Of a stretch of DNA of 64,000 nucleotides, positions 8,260 to 16,941 are shown piece after piece (position 1 is the stretch's first letter; every line of letters starts with the position of its first letter). Source of the DNA: Sphingomonas sp. UBA978 (GTDB lineage Bacteria > Pseudomonadota > Alphaproteobacteria > Sphingomonadales > Sphingomonadaceae); NCBI RefSeq assembly GCF_002292295.1, contig NZ_DBBS01000019.1, positions 13,262-77,261 of the forward strand. The letters run 5' to 3'. A program made the translations under genes and the position numbers. The notes under the pieces are model-generated. The model worked only from the letters and a program-made list of their open reading frames with translations. It ran no database searches and was not told the DNA's origin.

Positions 8260-9438
8260 TTACAGCACCTCGAACAGCCCGGCCGCGCCCATGCCGCCGC
8301 CGATGCACATCGTGACGACGACGTACTTCGCGCCGCGCCGCTTGCCCTCGATCAGCGCGTGGCCGGTCATGCGGGCGCCGGACATGCCATAGGGGTGGCC
8401 GATCGAGATGGCGCCGCCGTTGACGTTGAGCAGTTCGTCGGGGATGCCGAGCGTGTCGCGGCAATAGAGGACCTGGACCGCAAACGCCTCGTTCAGCTCC
8501 CACAGGCCGATGTCGTTCATCGTCAGGCCGTTCTTCTCGAGCAGTTTCGGGATCGCGAAGACCGGGCCGATGCCCATCTCGTCGGGCTTGGTGCCGGCGA
8601 CCGCCATGCCGACGTAGCGACCGAGCGGGGTGAGGCCGCGCGCCGCCGCGACGCTTTCCTCCATCAGTACCGAGGCGGAGGCGCCGTCCGACAGCTGGCT
8701 GGCGTTGCCCGCGGTGATGACGCCGTCCGGACCGACGACGGGCTGCAGCGCCTGCAGGCCTTCCAGCGTGGTGTCGGCGCGATTGCCTTCGTCCTTCGAC
8801 AGGGTGACGTCCTTGGTGCTGACCTCCTTGGTCGCCTTGTCGACGACGTTCATCGTCGCCGCCATCGGCACGATCTCGTCGTCGAACTTGCCCGCGGCCT
8901 GTGCGGCGGCGGTGCGCTGCTGCGACTGGAGGCCATAGGCGTCCTGCACGTCGCGACCGATGCCGTAGCGCTTCGCCACCGTCTCGGCGGTCTGGAGCAT
9001 TGGCATGTAGATGTCGTTGTGCATCGCGATCAGCTGCTTGTCGGGGGCGACGCGCATCTGCGGGGTCTGGACCATGCTGATGCTCTCGACGCCGCCGCCG
9101 ATCGCGATGTCCATGCCGTCGACGATGATCTGCTTGGCCGCGGTGGCGATCGCCATCAGGCCGCTGGCGCACTGGCGGTCGAGCGACATGCCCGATACCG
9201 AGGTCGGCAGACCGGCGCGCAGCGCGACCTGGCGCGCGATATTGCCCGCCTGATGTCCCTGCTGGAGCGCGGCGCCGAAGACGACGTCCTCGACCTCCGC
9301 CCCCTCGATCCCGGCGCGCTTGACGGCATGTTCGATGGCATGCGCGCCGAGCGCCTGCGGCGTCGTGTTGTTGAAGGCGCCGCGGTAGGCGCGGCCGATC
9401 GGGGTGCGGGCGGTGGAGACGATGACGGCGGAGCGCAT
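8260..9438 (-). CDS. Acetyl-CoA C-acyltransferase (thiolase)
   Basis: 392 residues, full thiolase length. The acyl-accepting cysteine is in SLDRQCASG (Cys90). The C-terminal catalytic residues are His348 in ISIGHPYGMSGAR and Cys378 in VVTMCIGGGMGAAG. It either condenses two acetyl-CoA (PhaA type) or cleaves 3-ketoacyl-CoA in beta-oxidation (FadA type); the sequence alone does not decide. The gene lies 30 bp downstream of the MaoC hydratase gene on the same strand, so the pair probably forms a fatty acid or hydroxyacyl-CoA module. Start ATG ends at 9438. Confidence 0.9.
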   Translation of the reverse strand: MRSAVIVSTARTPIGRAYRGAFNNTTPQALGAHAIEHAVKRAGIEGAEVEDVVFGAALQQGHQAGNIARQVALRAGLPTSVSGMSLDRQCASGLMAIATAAKQIIVDGMDIAIGGGVESISMVQTPQMRVAPDKQLIAMHNDIYMPMLQTAETVAKRYGIGRDVQDAYGLQSQQRTAAAQAAGKFDDEIVPMAATMNVVDKATKEVSTKDVTLSKDEGNRADTTLEGLQALQPVVGPDGVITAGNASQLSDGASASVLMEESVAAARGLTPLGRYVGMAVAGTKPDEMGIGPVFAIPKLLEKNGLTMNDIGLWELNEAFAVQVLYCRDTLGIPDELLNVNGGAISIGHPYGMSGARMTGHALIEGKRRGAKYVVVTMCIGGGMGAAGLFEVL

Positions 9439-9468
9439 GGTGGTTTCTCTCGGCTGATGATGGGGTGG

Positions 9469-9927
9469 TTAGACGAAGATCTGGCTTATCCATTCGGCGA
9501 TCATCGCGGGCTTCGGCTGCCCTTCGATCTCGACGGTGAATGCGTTGGTCTGCTGGAACTGGCCGGGGCGCTTCTCGTCGAATTCGAGCAGTTTGAAGCG
9601 TCCGCGCACTTTGCTGCCGGAGCGGACGGGCGTGAGGAAGCGGACTTTGTTGCCGCCGTAATTGACGCCCATCTTCACGCCGTCGAGACGGGGCGCGTCC
9701 GGCACCTTCGACGCGAGCAGCGGCATCAGCGACAGGGTGAGGAAGCCGTGCGCGATCGTGCCGCCGAACGGCGTCTGCGCGGCGGCGACGGGATCGAGAT
9801 GGATGAACTGGTGATCGCCGGTCGCCTCGGCGAACAGGTCGATCATCGCCTGCGTCACCTCGACCCAGTCGGAGACGGTTTCGGTGCCGATCCTGGCCTT
9901 CATCTCGTCGATGGTGATCGTCGCCAC
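9469..9927 (-). CDS. MaoC family (R)-specific enoyl-CoA hydratase-like protein
   Basis: 152 residues, single hot-dog domain. The hydratase motif FAEATGDHQFIHLDP provides the catalytic Asp38 and His43 pair of the MaoC/PhaJ/NodN group, and TPFGGTIAHGFLTLSL is the usual following stretch. It should hydrate trans-2-enoyl-CoA to (R)-3-hydroxyacyl-CoA or the reverse. I start at GTG (9927), with GGAGAG eight bases upstream, giving MATITIDEMKARIG, the normal family start; the upstream extension is low-quality sequence. It is the first gene of a two-gene unit with the thiolase, divergent from putA. Confidence 0.86.
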   Translation of the reverse strand: MATITIDEMKARIGTETVSDWVEVTQAMIDLFAEATGDHQFIHLDPVAAAQTPFGGTIAHGFLTLSLMPLLASKVPDAPRLDGVKMGVNYGGNKVRFLTPVRSGSKVRGRFKLLEFDEKRPGQFQQTNAFTVEIEGQPKPAMIAEWISQIFV

Positions 9928-10049
9928 GCGTTTCTCTCCTTGGCCTCTGGTCCCGGCTTTTGGCGCCTGCCGTTTGGCGCTAGACGCGGGCCATTCTGTA
10001 GGCGCGGGAGGGTGTTCCTCGCAAGCCTCGACCGACCGAAAGCTTGAAC

Positions 10050-13000
10050 ATGTCCTCTGCCGTAACGTCTGCCGCCCGTAAATCCATGGCACAACTGTAT
10101 CGCGCCAGCGAACCCGATGTTCTAAAATCGCTGCTGGACCGCGCATCCACGTCGCCCGACTCGCGTCAGCGGATCATGGGCCATGCGTCGGGGCTGCTGG
10201 CGGACCTGCGCGCGGCGCAGAACCGCGGCTGGGTGAACCAGTTCCTGCAGGAATATCGGCTCAACTCGTCGGAGGGCGTCGCGCTGCTCAGCCTTGCCGA
10301 GGCGTTCCTGCGCGTGCCCGACCCGGAGACGGCGGACCTGCTGATCGCCGACAAGCTGGGCGATGCCGACTGGCGCGCGCATGCCGGGCGGTCGAACAGC
10401 AAGCTGGTCAACAGCGCGACCTGGGGCCTCGTCGTCGGGCGCGTGCTGGTCGGCGAGGGGCCGTCGGGGCCGCTGCGTCGCCTCATCGGCCGCGCCGGCG
10501 AGCCGTTCGTGCGGCAGGCGGTGGGCGCGGCGATGAAGATGATGGGCGAGATCTTCGTGATGGGCCGCACCATCGACGAGGCGATGCGGCGGATGAAACG
10601 CGGCGAGAACAAGGGCTTCACCGCCAGCTTCGACATGCTCGGCGAAGCGGCGCGGACGTTCGACGACGCGGAGCGCTATTTCCAGGCCTATGTCGGCGCG
10701 ATCGACGCGGTCGGCAGCGATCCCGCCGCGGGGCATTCGGTATCGGTCAAGCTGTCGGCGCTGCACCCGCGCTACGAGGTGGCGCGGTGGAGCGAGTGCG
10801 TGCCGGCGCTGACCGAGATGCTGGAGGCGCTGGCGGTGCAGGCGGCGGCGAAGAACATCGCGCTGACCGTCGATGCGGAGGAGTCCGAGCGGCTGGAGAT
10901 GAGCCTCGACATCATCGGCGCGGTCGCGGCGCTGCCGTCGCTGAAGGGCTGGGACGGGTTCGGCATGGCGGTGCAGGCCTATGGCAAGCGGGCGCGGCCG
11001 GTGGTCGCCTGGGCGAACGGGCTGGACCGGGTGATGAACGTCCGGCTGGTCAAGGGCGCCTATTGGGACAGCGAGATCAAGCGGACGCAGGTCGAGGGGC
11101 TGGACGATTATCCGCTGTTCACACGCAAGGCGGCGACCGACGTATCCTATCTGGCAGTGGCGAAGGACATGCTGGCGGCGGAGAATATCCGCCCCGCCTT
11201 CGCCAGCCACAATGCGCTGACGGTGGCGACGATCCTGGAATGGGCGGGGAATGCGCGCGATTTCGAATTCCAGCGGCTGCACGGCATGGGCGACGGCCTG
11301 TACGAGCGGCTGGTGCGCGAGAACGGCTATCATTGCCGCATCTATGCGCCGGTCGGGGGGCATCGCGACCTGCTCGCCTATCTGGTGCGGCGCCTGCTGG
11401 AGAATGGCGCCAATTCGAGCTTCGTCCACCAGCTGGCGGATGCGCGGCTGAGCGAGGACGAGATCCTTGCAGACCCGGTGGCGAAGATCGCTGCGGTCGG
11501 CGGCACGCGGCATCCCAGCATTCCGTTGCCCAAGGATCTGTTCGCGCCGGGGCATCGCAATTCGCGCGGGCTGGACCTGAGCGATGTCGCGACGCTGGAG
11601 GCCGCGGTGGCGGCGGTCAAAAAGCCCCTCCCCTTCAGGGGAGAGGTTGGGGTGGGGGAGTCACGTGGTACAGGTCTCGGTGAGACCTCCACCACCCCCA
11701 ACCCCTCCCCTGAAGGGGAGGGGCTAGTCAGGGCCGCCGTCACCCGCGCGCATGCCGCCTTTCCCGCCTGGTCGGCGACGCCGGTGGACGAGCGTGCCGC
11801 CTGCCTCGAACGGCTCGCCGACCTGCTCGAGGAGAATCGCGACCGGCTGATGGCGATCTGCGTGCAGGAGGCGTTCAAGACGATCCCCGATGCGATCGGC
11901 GAGGTGCGCGAGGCGGCCGATTTCTGTCGCTATTATGCGGGCGAGGCGCGGGCGCGGTTGCGGCCGGTCGAGCTGCCCGGGCCGACCGGCGAGCGCAACA
12001 TGTTGCATATCGAGGGCCGCGGCGTGTGGGCGACGATCGCTCCGTGGAATTTCCCGCTGGCGATCTTCCTCGGCCAGACGGTCGCGGCGCTGGTCGCGGG
12101 CAATTGCGTCGTCGCCAAGCCGGCACCGCAGACGCCCGCAATCGCGCGCTTCGCGGTCGAGCTGGCGCATCGCGCGGGCGTGCCGGCGGATGCGCTGGTG
12201 CTGGTGACCGGCGGGCCGGAGGCCGGCGCGGCGCTGACCGCCGATGTGCGCGTCGCGGGCGTCGCCTTCACCGGATCGACCGCGACCGCCAAGCGGATCG
12301 CGCGGACGTTGGTGGAGGACGACGATCGCCCGATCGTGCCGCTGATCGCGGAGACGGGCGGGATCAACACGATGATCGTCGATTCGACCGCGCTGCCCGA
12401 ACAGGTGGTGGCGGACGTCGTCACCTCCTCGTTCCGCTCGGCGGGACAGCGCTGTTCGGCGCTGCGGCTGCTGCTCGTGCAGGAGGATGTCGCGGACACC
12501 GTCATCCACATGCTGACCGGTGCGATGGAGACGCTGCGCCTCGGCGATCCGGCCGATCCGGCCACCGACGTGGGACCAGTGATCGACCAACCGTCATACG
12601 ACAAGCTGATGGCCTATCGCACAACCGTCACGGACCGGACGCTCAAGACGCTCGACGCTCCGGCCGACGGGCTGTTCGTGCCGCCGACACTGGTCCAGCT
12701 CGATGCTATCGAGGACCTGGATCGCGAATGGTTCGGGCCGATCCTGCACGTCGCGACCTGGGAAGCGGGCAAGCTCGCCGATACGATCGCCCGGGTCAAC
12801 GCCAAGGGCTATGGCCTGACGATGGGCTTGCACAGCCGCATCGCGCGCGCGGCCGAGGTGACCGAAGCGGCTGCGGCGGTCGGCAACCTCTACATCAACC
12901 GCTCGATGATCGGCGCGGTGGTCGGATCGCAGCCGTTCGGCGGAGAGGGACTGTCGGGAACCGGACCCAAGGCGGGTGGACCGCATTACCTCTACCGCTT

Positions 13001-13085
13001 CTGCGCGGAACGGGCCGTGTCGGTCGACACGACCTCCGCCGGCGGCAATGCGACATTGCTGAGCCTCGACGAAGGGGGGATCTAG
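10050..13085 (+). CDS. putA: Bifunctional proline dehydrogenase / L-glutamate gamma-semialdehyde dehydrogenase PutA
   Basis: 1011 residues. It oxidises proline to glutamate in two steps with channelling. The N-terminal proline dehydrogenase barrel spans roughly residues 100-470 (NVRLVKGAYWDSEIK; ASHNALTVATI). The aldehyde dehydrogenase domain has WNFPLAIFLGQ, catalytic Glu in AETGGINTM (about 768) and catalytic Cys in GQRCSALR (about 800). There is no N-terminal ribbon-helix-helix domain, so this is a short type A PutA that cannot repress its own gene. Between the two domains, residues about 525-559 are translated from a palindromic repeat inserted in frame (see separate entry). ATG 10050 is preferred over TTG 10044. 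Divergent from the MaoC gene. Confidence 0.95.
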   Translation: MSSAVTSAARKSMAQLYRASEPDVLKSLLDRASTSPDSRQRIMGHASGLLADLRAAQNRGWVNQFLQEYRLNSSEGVALLSLAEAFLRVPDPETADLLIADKLGDADWRAHAGRSNSKLVNSATWGLVVGRVLVGEGPSGPLRRLIGRAGEPFVRQAVGAAMKMMGEIFVMGRTIDEAMRRMKRGENKGFTASFDMLGEAARTFDDAERYFQAYVGAIDAVGSDPAAGHSVSVKLSALHPRYEVARWSECVPALTEMLEALAVQAAAKNIALTVDAEESERLEMSLDIIGAVAALPSLKGWDGFGMAVQAYGKRARPVVAWANGLDRVMNVRLVKGAYWDSEIKRTQVEGLDDYPLFTRKAATDVSYLAVAKDMLAAENIRPAFASHNALTVATILEWAGNARDFEFQRLHGMGDGLYERLVRENGYHCRIYAPVGGHRDLLAYLVRRLLENGANSSFVHQLADARLSEDEILADPVAKIAAVGGTRHPSIPLPKDLFAPGHRNSRGLDLSDVATLEAAVAAVKKPLPFRGEVGVGESRGTGLGETSTTPNPSPEGEGLVRAAVTRAHAAFPAWSATPVDERAACLERLADLLEENRDRLMAICVQEAFKTIPDAIGEVREAADFCRYYAGEARARLRPVELPGPTGERNMLHIEGRGVWATIAPWNFPLAIFLGQTVAALVAGNCVVAKPAPQTPAIARFAVELAHRAGVPADALVLVTGGPEAGAALTADVRVAGVAFTGSTATAKRIARTLVEDDDRPIVPLIAETGGINTMIVDSTALPEQVVADVVTSSFRSAGQRCSALRLLLVQEDVADTVIHMLTGAMETLRLGDPADPATDVGPVIDQPSYDKLMAYRTTVTDRTLKTLDAPADGLFVPPTLVQLDAIEDLDREWFGPILHVATWEAGKLADTIARVNAKGYGLTMGLHSRIARAAEVTEAAAAVGNLYINRSMIGAVVGSQPFGGEGLSGTGPKAGGPHYLYRFCAERAVSVDTTSAGGNATLLSLDEGGI
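11623..11725. repeat. Palindromic repeat (family A) inserted in frame inside putA
   Basis: The left arm begins AGCCCCTCCCCTTCAGGGGA and the right arm ends TCCCCTGAAGGGGAGGGGCT. Over about 38 bp the arms are near-perfect inverse copies, each containing its own small hairpin, around a central part with a further TCTCGGTGAGA hairpin. The same family occurs between the metH genes at 52061-52168. Here it is read through in the putA frame as about 35 Pro/Gly-rich residues (PLPFRGEVGVGES...) in the linker between the two catalytic domains. Confidence 0.88.
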
Positions 13086-13195
13086 GCGGGCCGCCCATGC
13101 CGTCGGTAAACCGATGGTCGCCGTAGCGCTGCCGACTTGTGCATGTCATCGCATGGGTGGAAGACGGGCGGCATGGACGGCGAAACGGGGGAAGC

Positions 13196-14011
13196 ATGAC
13201 GGTCTTGCAGGGGTTTGCCTTGGCAGCTCTGGTATCGCAACAGGCGGTGCCGCCCGTGCCGTCCCAACCTTCGTCCGCGGTCGCCCACCAGCAACGCCTT
13301 GCGCAAGCCGCCAAAATCGGTGGGCTGCTATATCTGTACGATCGCGCGGCATGGGTGAGCTCGGATGCCCTGGCGGCCAAGGTGACCAAGGATCAGCTCA
13401 CCGGCATCGGCGGTTATGTGGTCGAACCGATCGACGGGCAGGGGCTTCGGGTAACGTATTTTCGCGGTAAGGGCGTGGATGCGCGTGCCTTTTTCCATGC
13501 GGACGTTCGAGACGGCAAGGTGGTCGACAGTGATCTGACGGTGACGCCAACACCGCTGACGCCGGCGCAGTCTTTGTTGGCGAGAGCGCGTGAGAATGCG
13601 GCTGCGGCGGCAGTGAGGCTCGGTTACAAGCCTTGCACTGCCGCTCCGTTCAACACGGTCGTTCTTCCGTCACCTAACGGCGGCCCGAGCATCGTCTACT
13701 TGCTGTCGGCGCAACTGGACTTGCGATCTTACCCGATTGGCGGAAATTATCGCGTGATCGTCGGCGCTGACGGCGCGATAGTGGCGAACCGGCCCTATAG
13801 CGTTGCATGCCTTAACGTTGAAATTCCCAGCCTCCCCCCAAAAGCCAAACCGGTTGGCGTCATCGTCAATCATCTGCTCGACCCCGTACCAACCGAAATC
13901 CATGTGTTCGCGTCTTATAACCTCCGTATGCCCGTGTTCGTCGGAACGCCGGACAGGCAAATCTGGAAGGTCGCCGGCCAGACGATCACACCAGCGGACG
14001 TCAAGCGATGA
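13196..14011 (+). CDS. Secreted hypothetical protein of atypical codon use
   Basis: 271 residues starting MTVLQGFALAALVSQQAVPPVP at ATG 13196, after GGGGGAAGC. The first 20 residues look like a signal peptide, so it is probably periplasmic. The body holds no domain I recognise; VYLLSAQLDLRSYPIGGNYRVIVGADGAIV and HVFASYNLRMPVFVGTP suggest a beta-rich fold, and two cysteines (CTAAPF, VACLNVE) may pair. Base composition and codon choice differ from the neighbours, with many more A/T-ending codons, which hints at recent transfer or weak selection on codon use. It stands alone between putA and the converging mscS gene. No function is proposed. Confidence 0.66.
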   Translation: MTVLQGFALAALVSQQAVPPVPSQPSSAVAHQQRLAQAAKIGGLLYLYDRAAWVSSDALAAKVTKDQLTGIGGYVVEPIDGQGLRVTYFRGKGVDARAFFHADVRDGKVVDSDLTVTPTPLTPAQSLLARARENAAAAAVRLGYKPCTAAPFNTVVLPSPNGGPSIVYLLSAQLDLRSYPIGGNYRVIVGADGAIVANRPYSVACLNVEIPSLPPKAKPVGVIVNHLLDPVPTEIHVFASYNLRMPVFVGTPDRQIWKVAGQTITPADVKR

Positions 14012-14028
14012 CGCACGGCTGATCGGCG

Positions 14029-15216
14029 CTACGCCGATGCCGTTTGCCCCTCCACCGGCACGGCGTACGGCATCACCAGCGTGCCGTCGGGCGCGGCGGT
14101 GTAGGTGGTCTGCGTGGGATAGGGGATGACGATCCCTTCGGCGGCGAAGCGGGTCATGATGCCCACCATGATGCGGTCGCGCATCGGGTGGGCGGTGGCC
14201 CAGTCGTCGCCGGGGATGTCGAACTGGAGCGCGAAGTCGAGACTGGAGGCGCCGAACGTCTCGAAGCCGCTGCGCGCGACCTTGCCGCCTTCGGCCTCGA
14301 CGATCTCGCGGAGCAGCGCGGGGATGCGGGCGAGCGTGTCGGGCGGGGTTTCGTAGGCGGCGCCGATCGTGAAGCTAATGCGGATATGGTCGCGGACGCT
14401 GGTGTTCTGGATTTCCTTGTCGAGCAGCTGCTTGTTGCTGATGACGCGCAGCTCGCCGGTGAAGGCGCGGATGCGGGTGCTCTTGAGGCCGATCGATTCG
14501 ATGACGCCGCTGGTGGTGCCGTAGCTGATCTTGTCGCCGCGGCGGAACGGGCGGTCGAAGATGATCGCGAGCGCGGCGAACAGGTCGCCGAAAATTCCCT
14601 GCGCTGCCAGACCGATAGCGATGCCGCCGACGCCGAGGCCGGCGATGAGGCCATTGACGTTGACTCCCAGGTTGTCGAGCACGACGACGAGGGCGATCGC
14701 GAACAGCGCGACGGTGACGAGGAGGCGGATGAGGCCCATCGCCGACAGCAGCGCCTCGCCGCTGTAATGTTCGCTGCTGGTGCGGTGCTCGATCGCGCCG
14801 AGGATCAGCTCGCGCGCCCAGATCGCTGCTTGGAACACCGAGGCGACGGTCCACAGGAAGTCGACCGTGGTCGACACCTGGCTGGGCGCGCCGGCGTACC
14901 CCACGACCAGCTTCGCGGCGAGCATGACGATGAAGAAATTGCTGGTGCGGGTGATCGCACGGCCGACGATCGTCCCCCAGCCGCGCCGGGCGAGCTCGCC
15001 CGTGCCGAGCGGCGTGTCGCACAGCCGGTTGCCGAGCCGGCGCAGGCCGTGCAGCGCGATGACGATGACCGCGCCGACCGCGAAGGCGATCAGGATTTGC
15101 AGCCAGTGCGTGTGCAGCCACAGCTCGCTGGCAACGTAGAGATCGGACACCTGATCCTGGACGTTGTCGGCATCGAAGATCGGCGCCCGGGCGGCGGTGG
15201 TAGTGCTATTGGCCAT
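14029..15216 (-). CDS. MscS family mechanosensitive ion channel
   Basis: 395 residues. Five hydrophobic segments precede the pore-lining helix GLIAGLGVGGIAIGLAAQGIFGDLFAAL (near residues 205-235), the Gly/Ala-packed TM3 of MscS. The beta domain follows, with IIFDRPFRRGDKISYGTTSGVIESIGLKSTRIR, and then the C-terminal alpha/beta domain. It would open under membrane tension to release solutes on hypo-osmotic shock. It is larger than E. coli MscS (286) because of extra N-terminal helices. The start is the ATG ending at 15216 (MANSTTTAARAP), 11 bp after the topoisomerase stop, so both genes are probably one transcript. It converges on the atypical secreted protein. Confidence 0.88.
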   Translation of the reverse strand: MANSTTTAARAPIFDADNVQDQVSDLYVASELWLHTHWLQILIAFAVGAVIVIALHGLRRLGNRLCDTPLGTGELARRGWGTIVGRAITRTSNFFIVMLAAKLVVGYAGAPSQVSTTVDFLWTVASVFQAAIWARELILGAIEHRTSSEHYSGEALLSAMGLIRLLVTVALFAIALVVVLDNLGVNVNGLIAGLGVGGIAIGLAAQGIFGDLFAALAIIFDRPFRRGDKISYGTTSGVIESIGLKSTRIRAFTGELRVISNKQLLDKEIQNTSVRDHIRISFTIGAAYETPPDTLARIPALLREIVEAEGGKVARSGFETFGASSLDFALQFDIPGDDWATAHPMRDRIMVGIMTRFAAEGIVIPYPTQTTYTAAPDGTLVMPYAVPVEGQTASA

Positions 15217-15227
15217 GGATACTCTTT

Positions 15228-16238
15228 TCAGGCGGCTGCCTTCAGATCGGGCAGGGTCGCGGGCGTTCCGGCTTCGAGGAACGCGATGAGGCCGCGTTCG
15301 GCGCGGCTGAGATAGCGGGCGGAGCGCGGCAGGCGCAGCGCCTTGCGGAAGGTGCTCTGCCCCTTTTTGACGAGGGCGATGAGCGCGGGGTGGACGTAGC
15401 TTTTGCGCGCGATCGCGGGCGTGTTGCCGAGGCGGGCGACGACCGGCTCCAGCATCGCCTTGAGGCTGAGGTCCGCCTCGGCGCTGGCCAGCGCCTCGAA
15501 TGCGGTGACGCTGGCGCCCCAGGTGCGGAAATGCTTGGCGGTGAAGTCGCCGCCGCCGGCGCGGCGGATATAGTCGTTGACGTCCGACGAGGTCACCGGG
15601 TGCGCCGTGCCGTCGTCGTCGACCCAGGCGAAGAGATGCTGCTCGTCGAGATCCTGCATCTTGCGGACGGTGGCGGCGAGGCGTTTGTCGGTGACCTTCA
15701 TGTCCCGTTCCTTGCCGGACTTGCCCGTGTAGCGGAGCTTGAGCGTGTCGCCGCGGACGCTGCCGTGATCCTTGCGCAGCGTGGTCGCGCCATAGCTCTT
15801 GTTCGCCTCGGCATAGGCTTCGTTGCCGACGCGGATATGGCCGATGTCGAGCAGGCGCACGACCGCAGCGACCGCACGGTCCTTGCCGAGGCCGCGTGCG
15901 GTCAGGTCGTCGTCCACCTGTTTGCGGATCTTTGGCAGGCAATGGCCGAAATCGGCGCATTTCTCGTATTTCGCCGCCTCCTGCGCCTCGCGGAAGCCGG
16001 TGTGGTAGCGATATTGCTTGCGACCCTTCTCGTCCCAGCCGATCGCCTGGATATGGCCGTTGGCGCGGGGACAGAACCAGGCGTCGCGATAGGCGGGGGG
16101 CAGGCCGACCGCGTTGAGGCGGTCGATCTCGTCGCGGTCGGTGATGCGGTCGCCGTCGGGGGCATAATAGGCCCAGCCGTTGCGGACCTTCCGGCGGGTG
16201 ATGCCCGGTTTCGAATCGTCGCAATAGGTAATCCGCAT
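15228..16238 (-). CDS. Type IB DNA topoisomerase
   Basis: 336 residues, the size of bacterial/poxvirus-like topoisomerase IB. The N-terminal domain contains VRNGWAYYAPDGDRITDRDEIDRLNAVGLPPAY and GRKQYRYHTGFREAQEAAKYEKCADFG. The C-terminal catalytic domain carries the active-site tyrosine in ARKSYVHPAL, with the catalytic Arg/Lys/Arg in LRYTGKSGKE and the preceding segments. It relaxes supercoils through a 3'-phosphotyrosine link. I prefer ATG 16238 (MRITYCDDSKPG, GGGTGG upstream); ATG 16253 would add MRRVA and has no spaced ribosome site. It lies upstream of and is probably co-transcribed with mscS. Confidence 0.9.
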   Translation of the reverse strand: MRITYCDDSKPGITRRKVRNGWAYYAPDGDRITDRDEIDRLNAVGLPPAYRDAWFCPRANGHIQAIGWDEKGRKQYRYHTGFREAQEAAKYEKCADFGHCLPKIRKQVDDDLTARGLGKDRAVAAVVRLLDIGHIRVGNEAYAEANKSYGATTLRKDHGSVRGDTLKLRYTGKSGKERDMKVTDKRLAATVRKMQDLDEQHLFAWVDDDGTAHPVTSSDVNDYIRRAGGGDFTAKHFRTWGASVTAFEALASAEADLSLKAMLEPVVARLGNTPAIARKSYVHPALIALVKKGQSTFRKALRLPRSARYLSRAERGLIAFLEAGTPATLPDLKAAA

Positions 16239-16363
16239 TGCCACCCGGCGCATCCTTTCAGCAGGTTATCGGAAATGCGCAGGACCGACGGTGTGTTCCG
16301 GGAACGGGCGGGTCGATGCGGGGGTTAAGGCCCGGCATTCCCCAATCACAGGAGTTACTCGTC

Positions 16364-16930
16364 ATGGCCGACCTCGCCCAAGCCCGCGTGCTGATGATCG
16401 CGACCGACGGTTTCGAGCAGGACGAATTGTTCAAGCCGCGGCAGGCGCTGATCGACGCGGGCGCGACGGTGACGCTGGCGTCGATCGCGACCGATCCGAT
16501 CCAGGGTGTCGTCAACGACAGCGAGAAGGGCGAGAGCATCACGCCCGAGCTGACGCTGGAGGACGTCGATACCGACGATTACGACGCGCTGGTGCTGCCG
16601 GGCGGCGTCGGCAATCCCGACAAGATGCGGCTGGAGGAGCGGGCGATCGAGATCGTCACCGAATTCATGGAGGACGACAAGATCGTCGCCGCGATCTGCC
16701 ACGCGCCGTGGCTGCTGGTCGAGGCGGACGTGGTCGACGGCCGGCGCGTGACCAGCTGGCCGTCGGTGCGCACCGATCTGGAGAATGCCGGCGCGGACGT
16801 GGTGGACGAGGCGGTCGTGGTCGACGGCAACCTCATCACCAGCCGCAAGCCCGACGATATCCCCGCCTTCAACGCGGCGATCATCGCGGCGCTGGAAGAG
16901 GAACTGGCCGAAGAGACCGAGGACGCCTGA
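16364..16930 (+). CDS. DJ-1/PfpI family type 1 glutamine amidotransferase-like protein
   Basis: 188 residues beginning MADLAQARVLMIATDGFEQDELFKPR. The nucleophile cysteine sits in the elbow motif AAICHAPWLL (about residue 113), preceded by the conserved ALVLPGGVGNPD; the Glu of DGFEQDE is the usual partner. Members are proteases, glyoxalases or protein/nucleotide deglycases, and which applies here cannot be told. AGGAG at 16350-16354 sets the start at ATG 16364. It is a single gene, divergent from topoisomerase IB and converging on the acyltransferase gene with only 11 bp between the ends. Confidence 0.87.
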   Translation: MADLAQARVLMIATDGFEQDELFKPRQALIDAGATVTLASIATDPIQGVVNDSEKGESITPELTLEDVDTDDYDALVLPGGVGNPDKMRLEERAIEIVTEFMEDDKIVAAICHAPWLLVEADVVDGRRVTSWPSVRTDLENAGADVVDEAVVVDGNLITSRKPDDIPAFNAAIIAALEEELAEETEDA

Positions 16931-16941
16931 GCCCATCGGCC

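Noticed and set aside
11623..11725. putA as a pseudogene disrupted by a repeat
   Set aside because: The insert keeps the frame with no stop codon, and both catalytic domains have their key residues.
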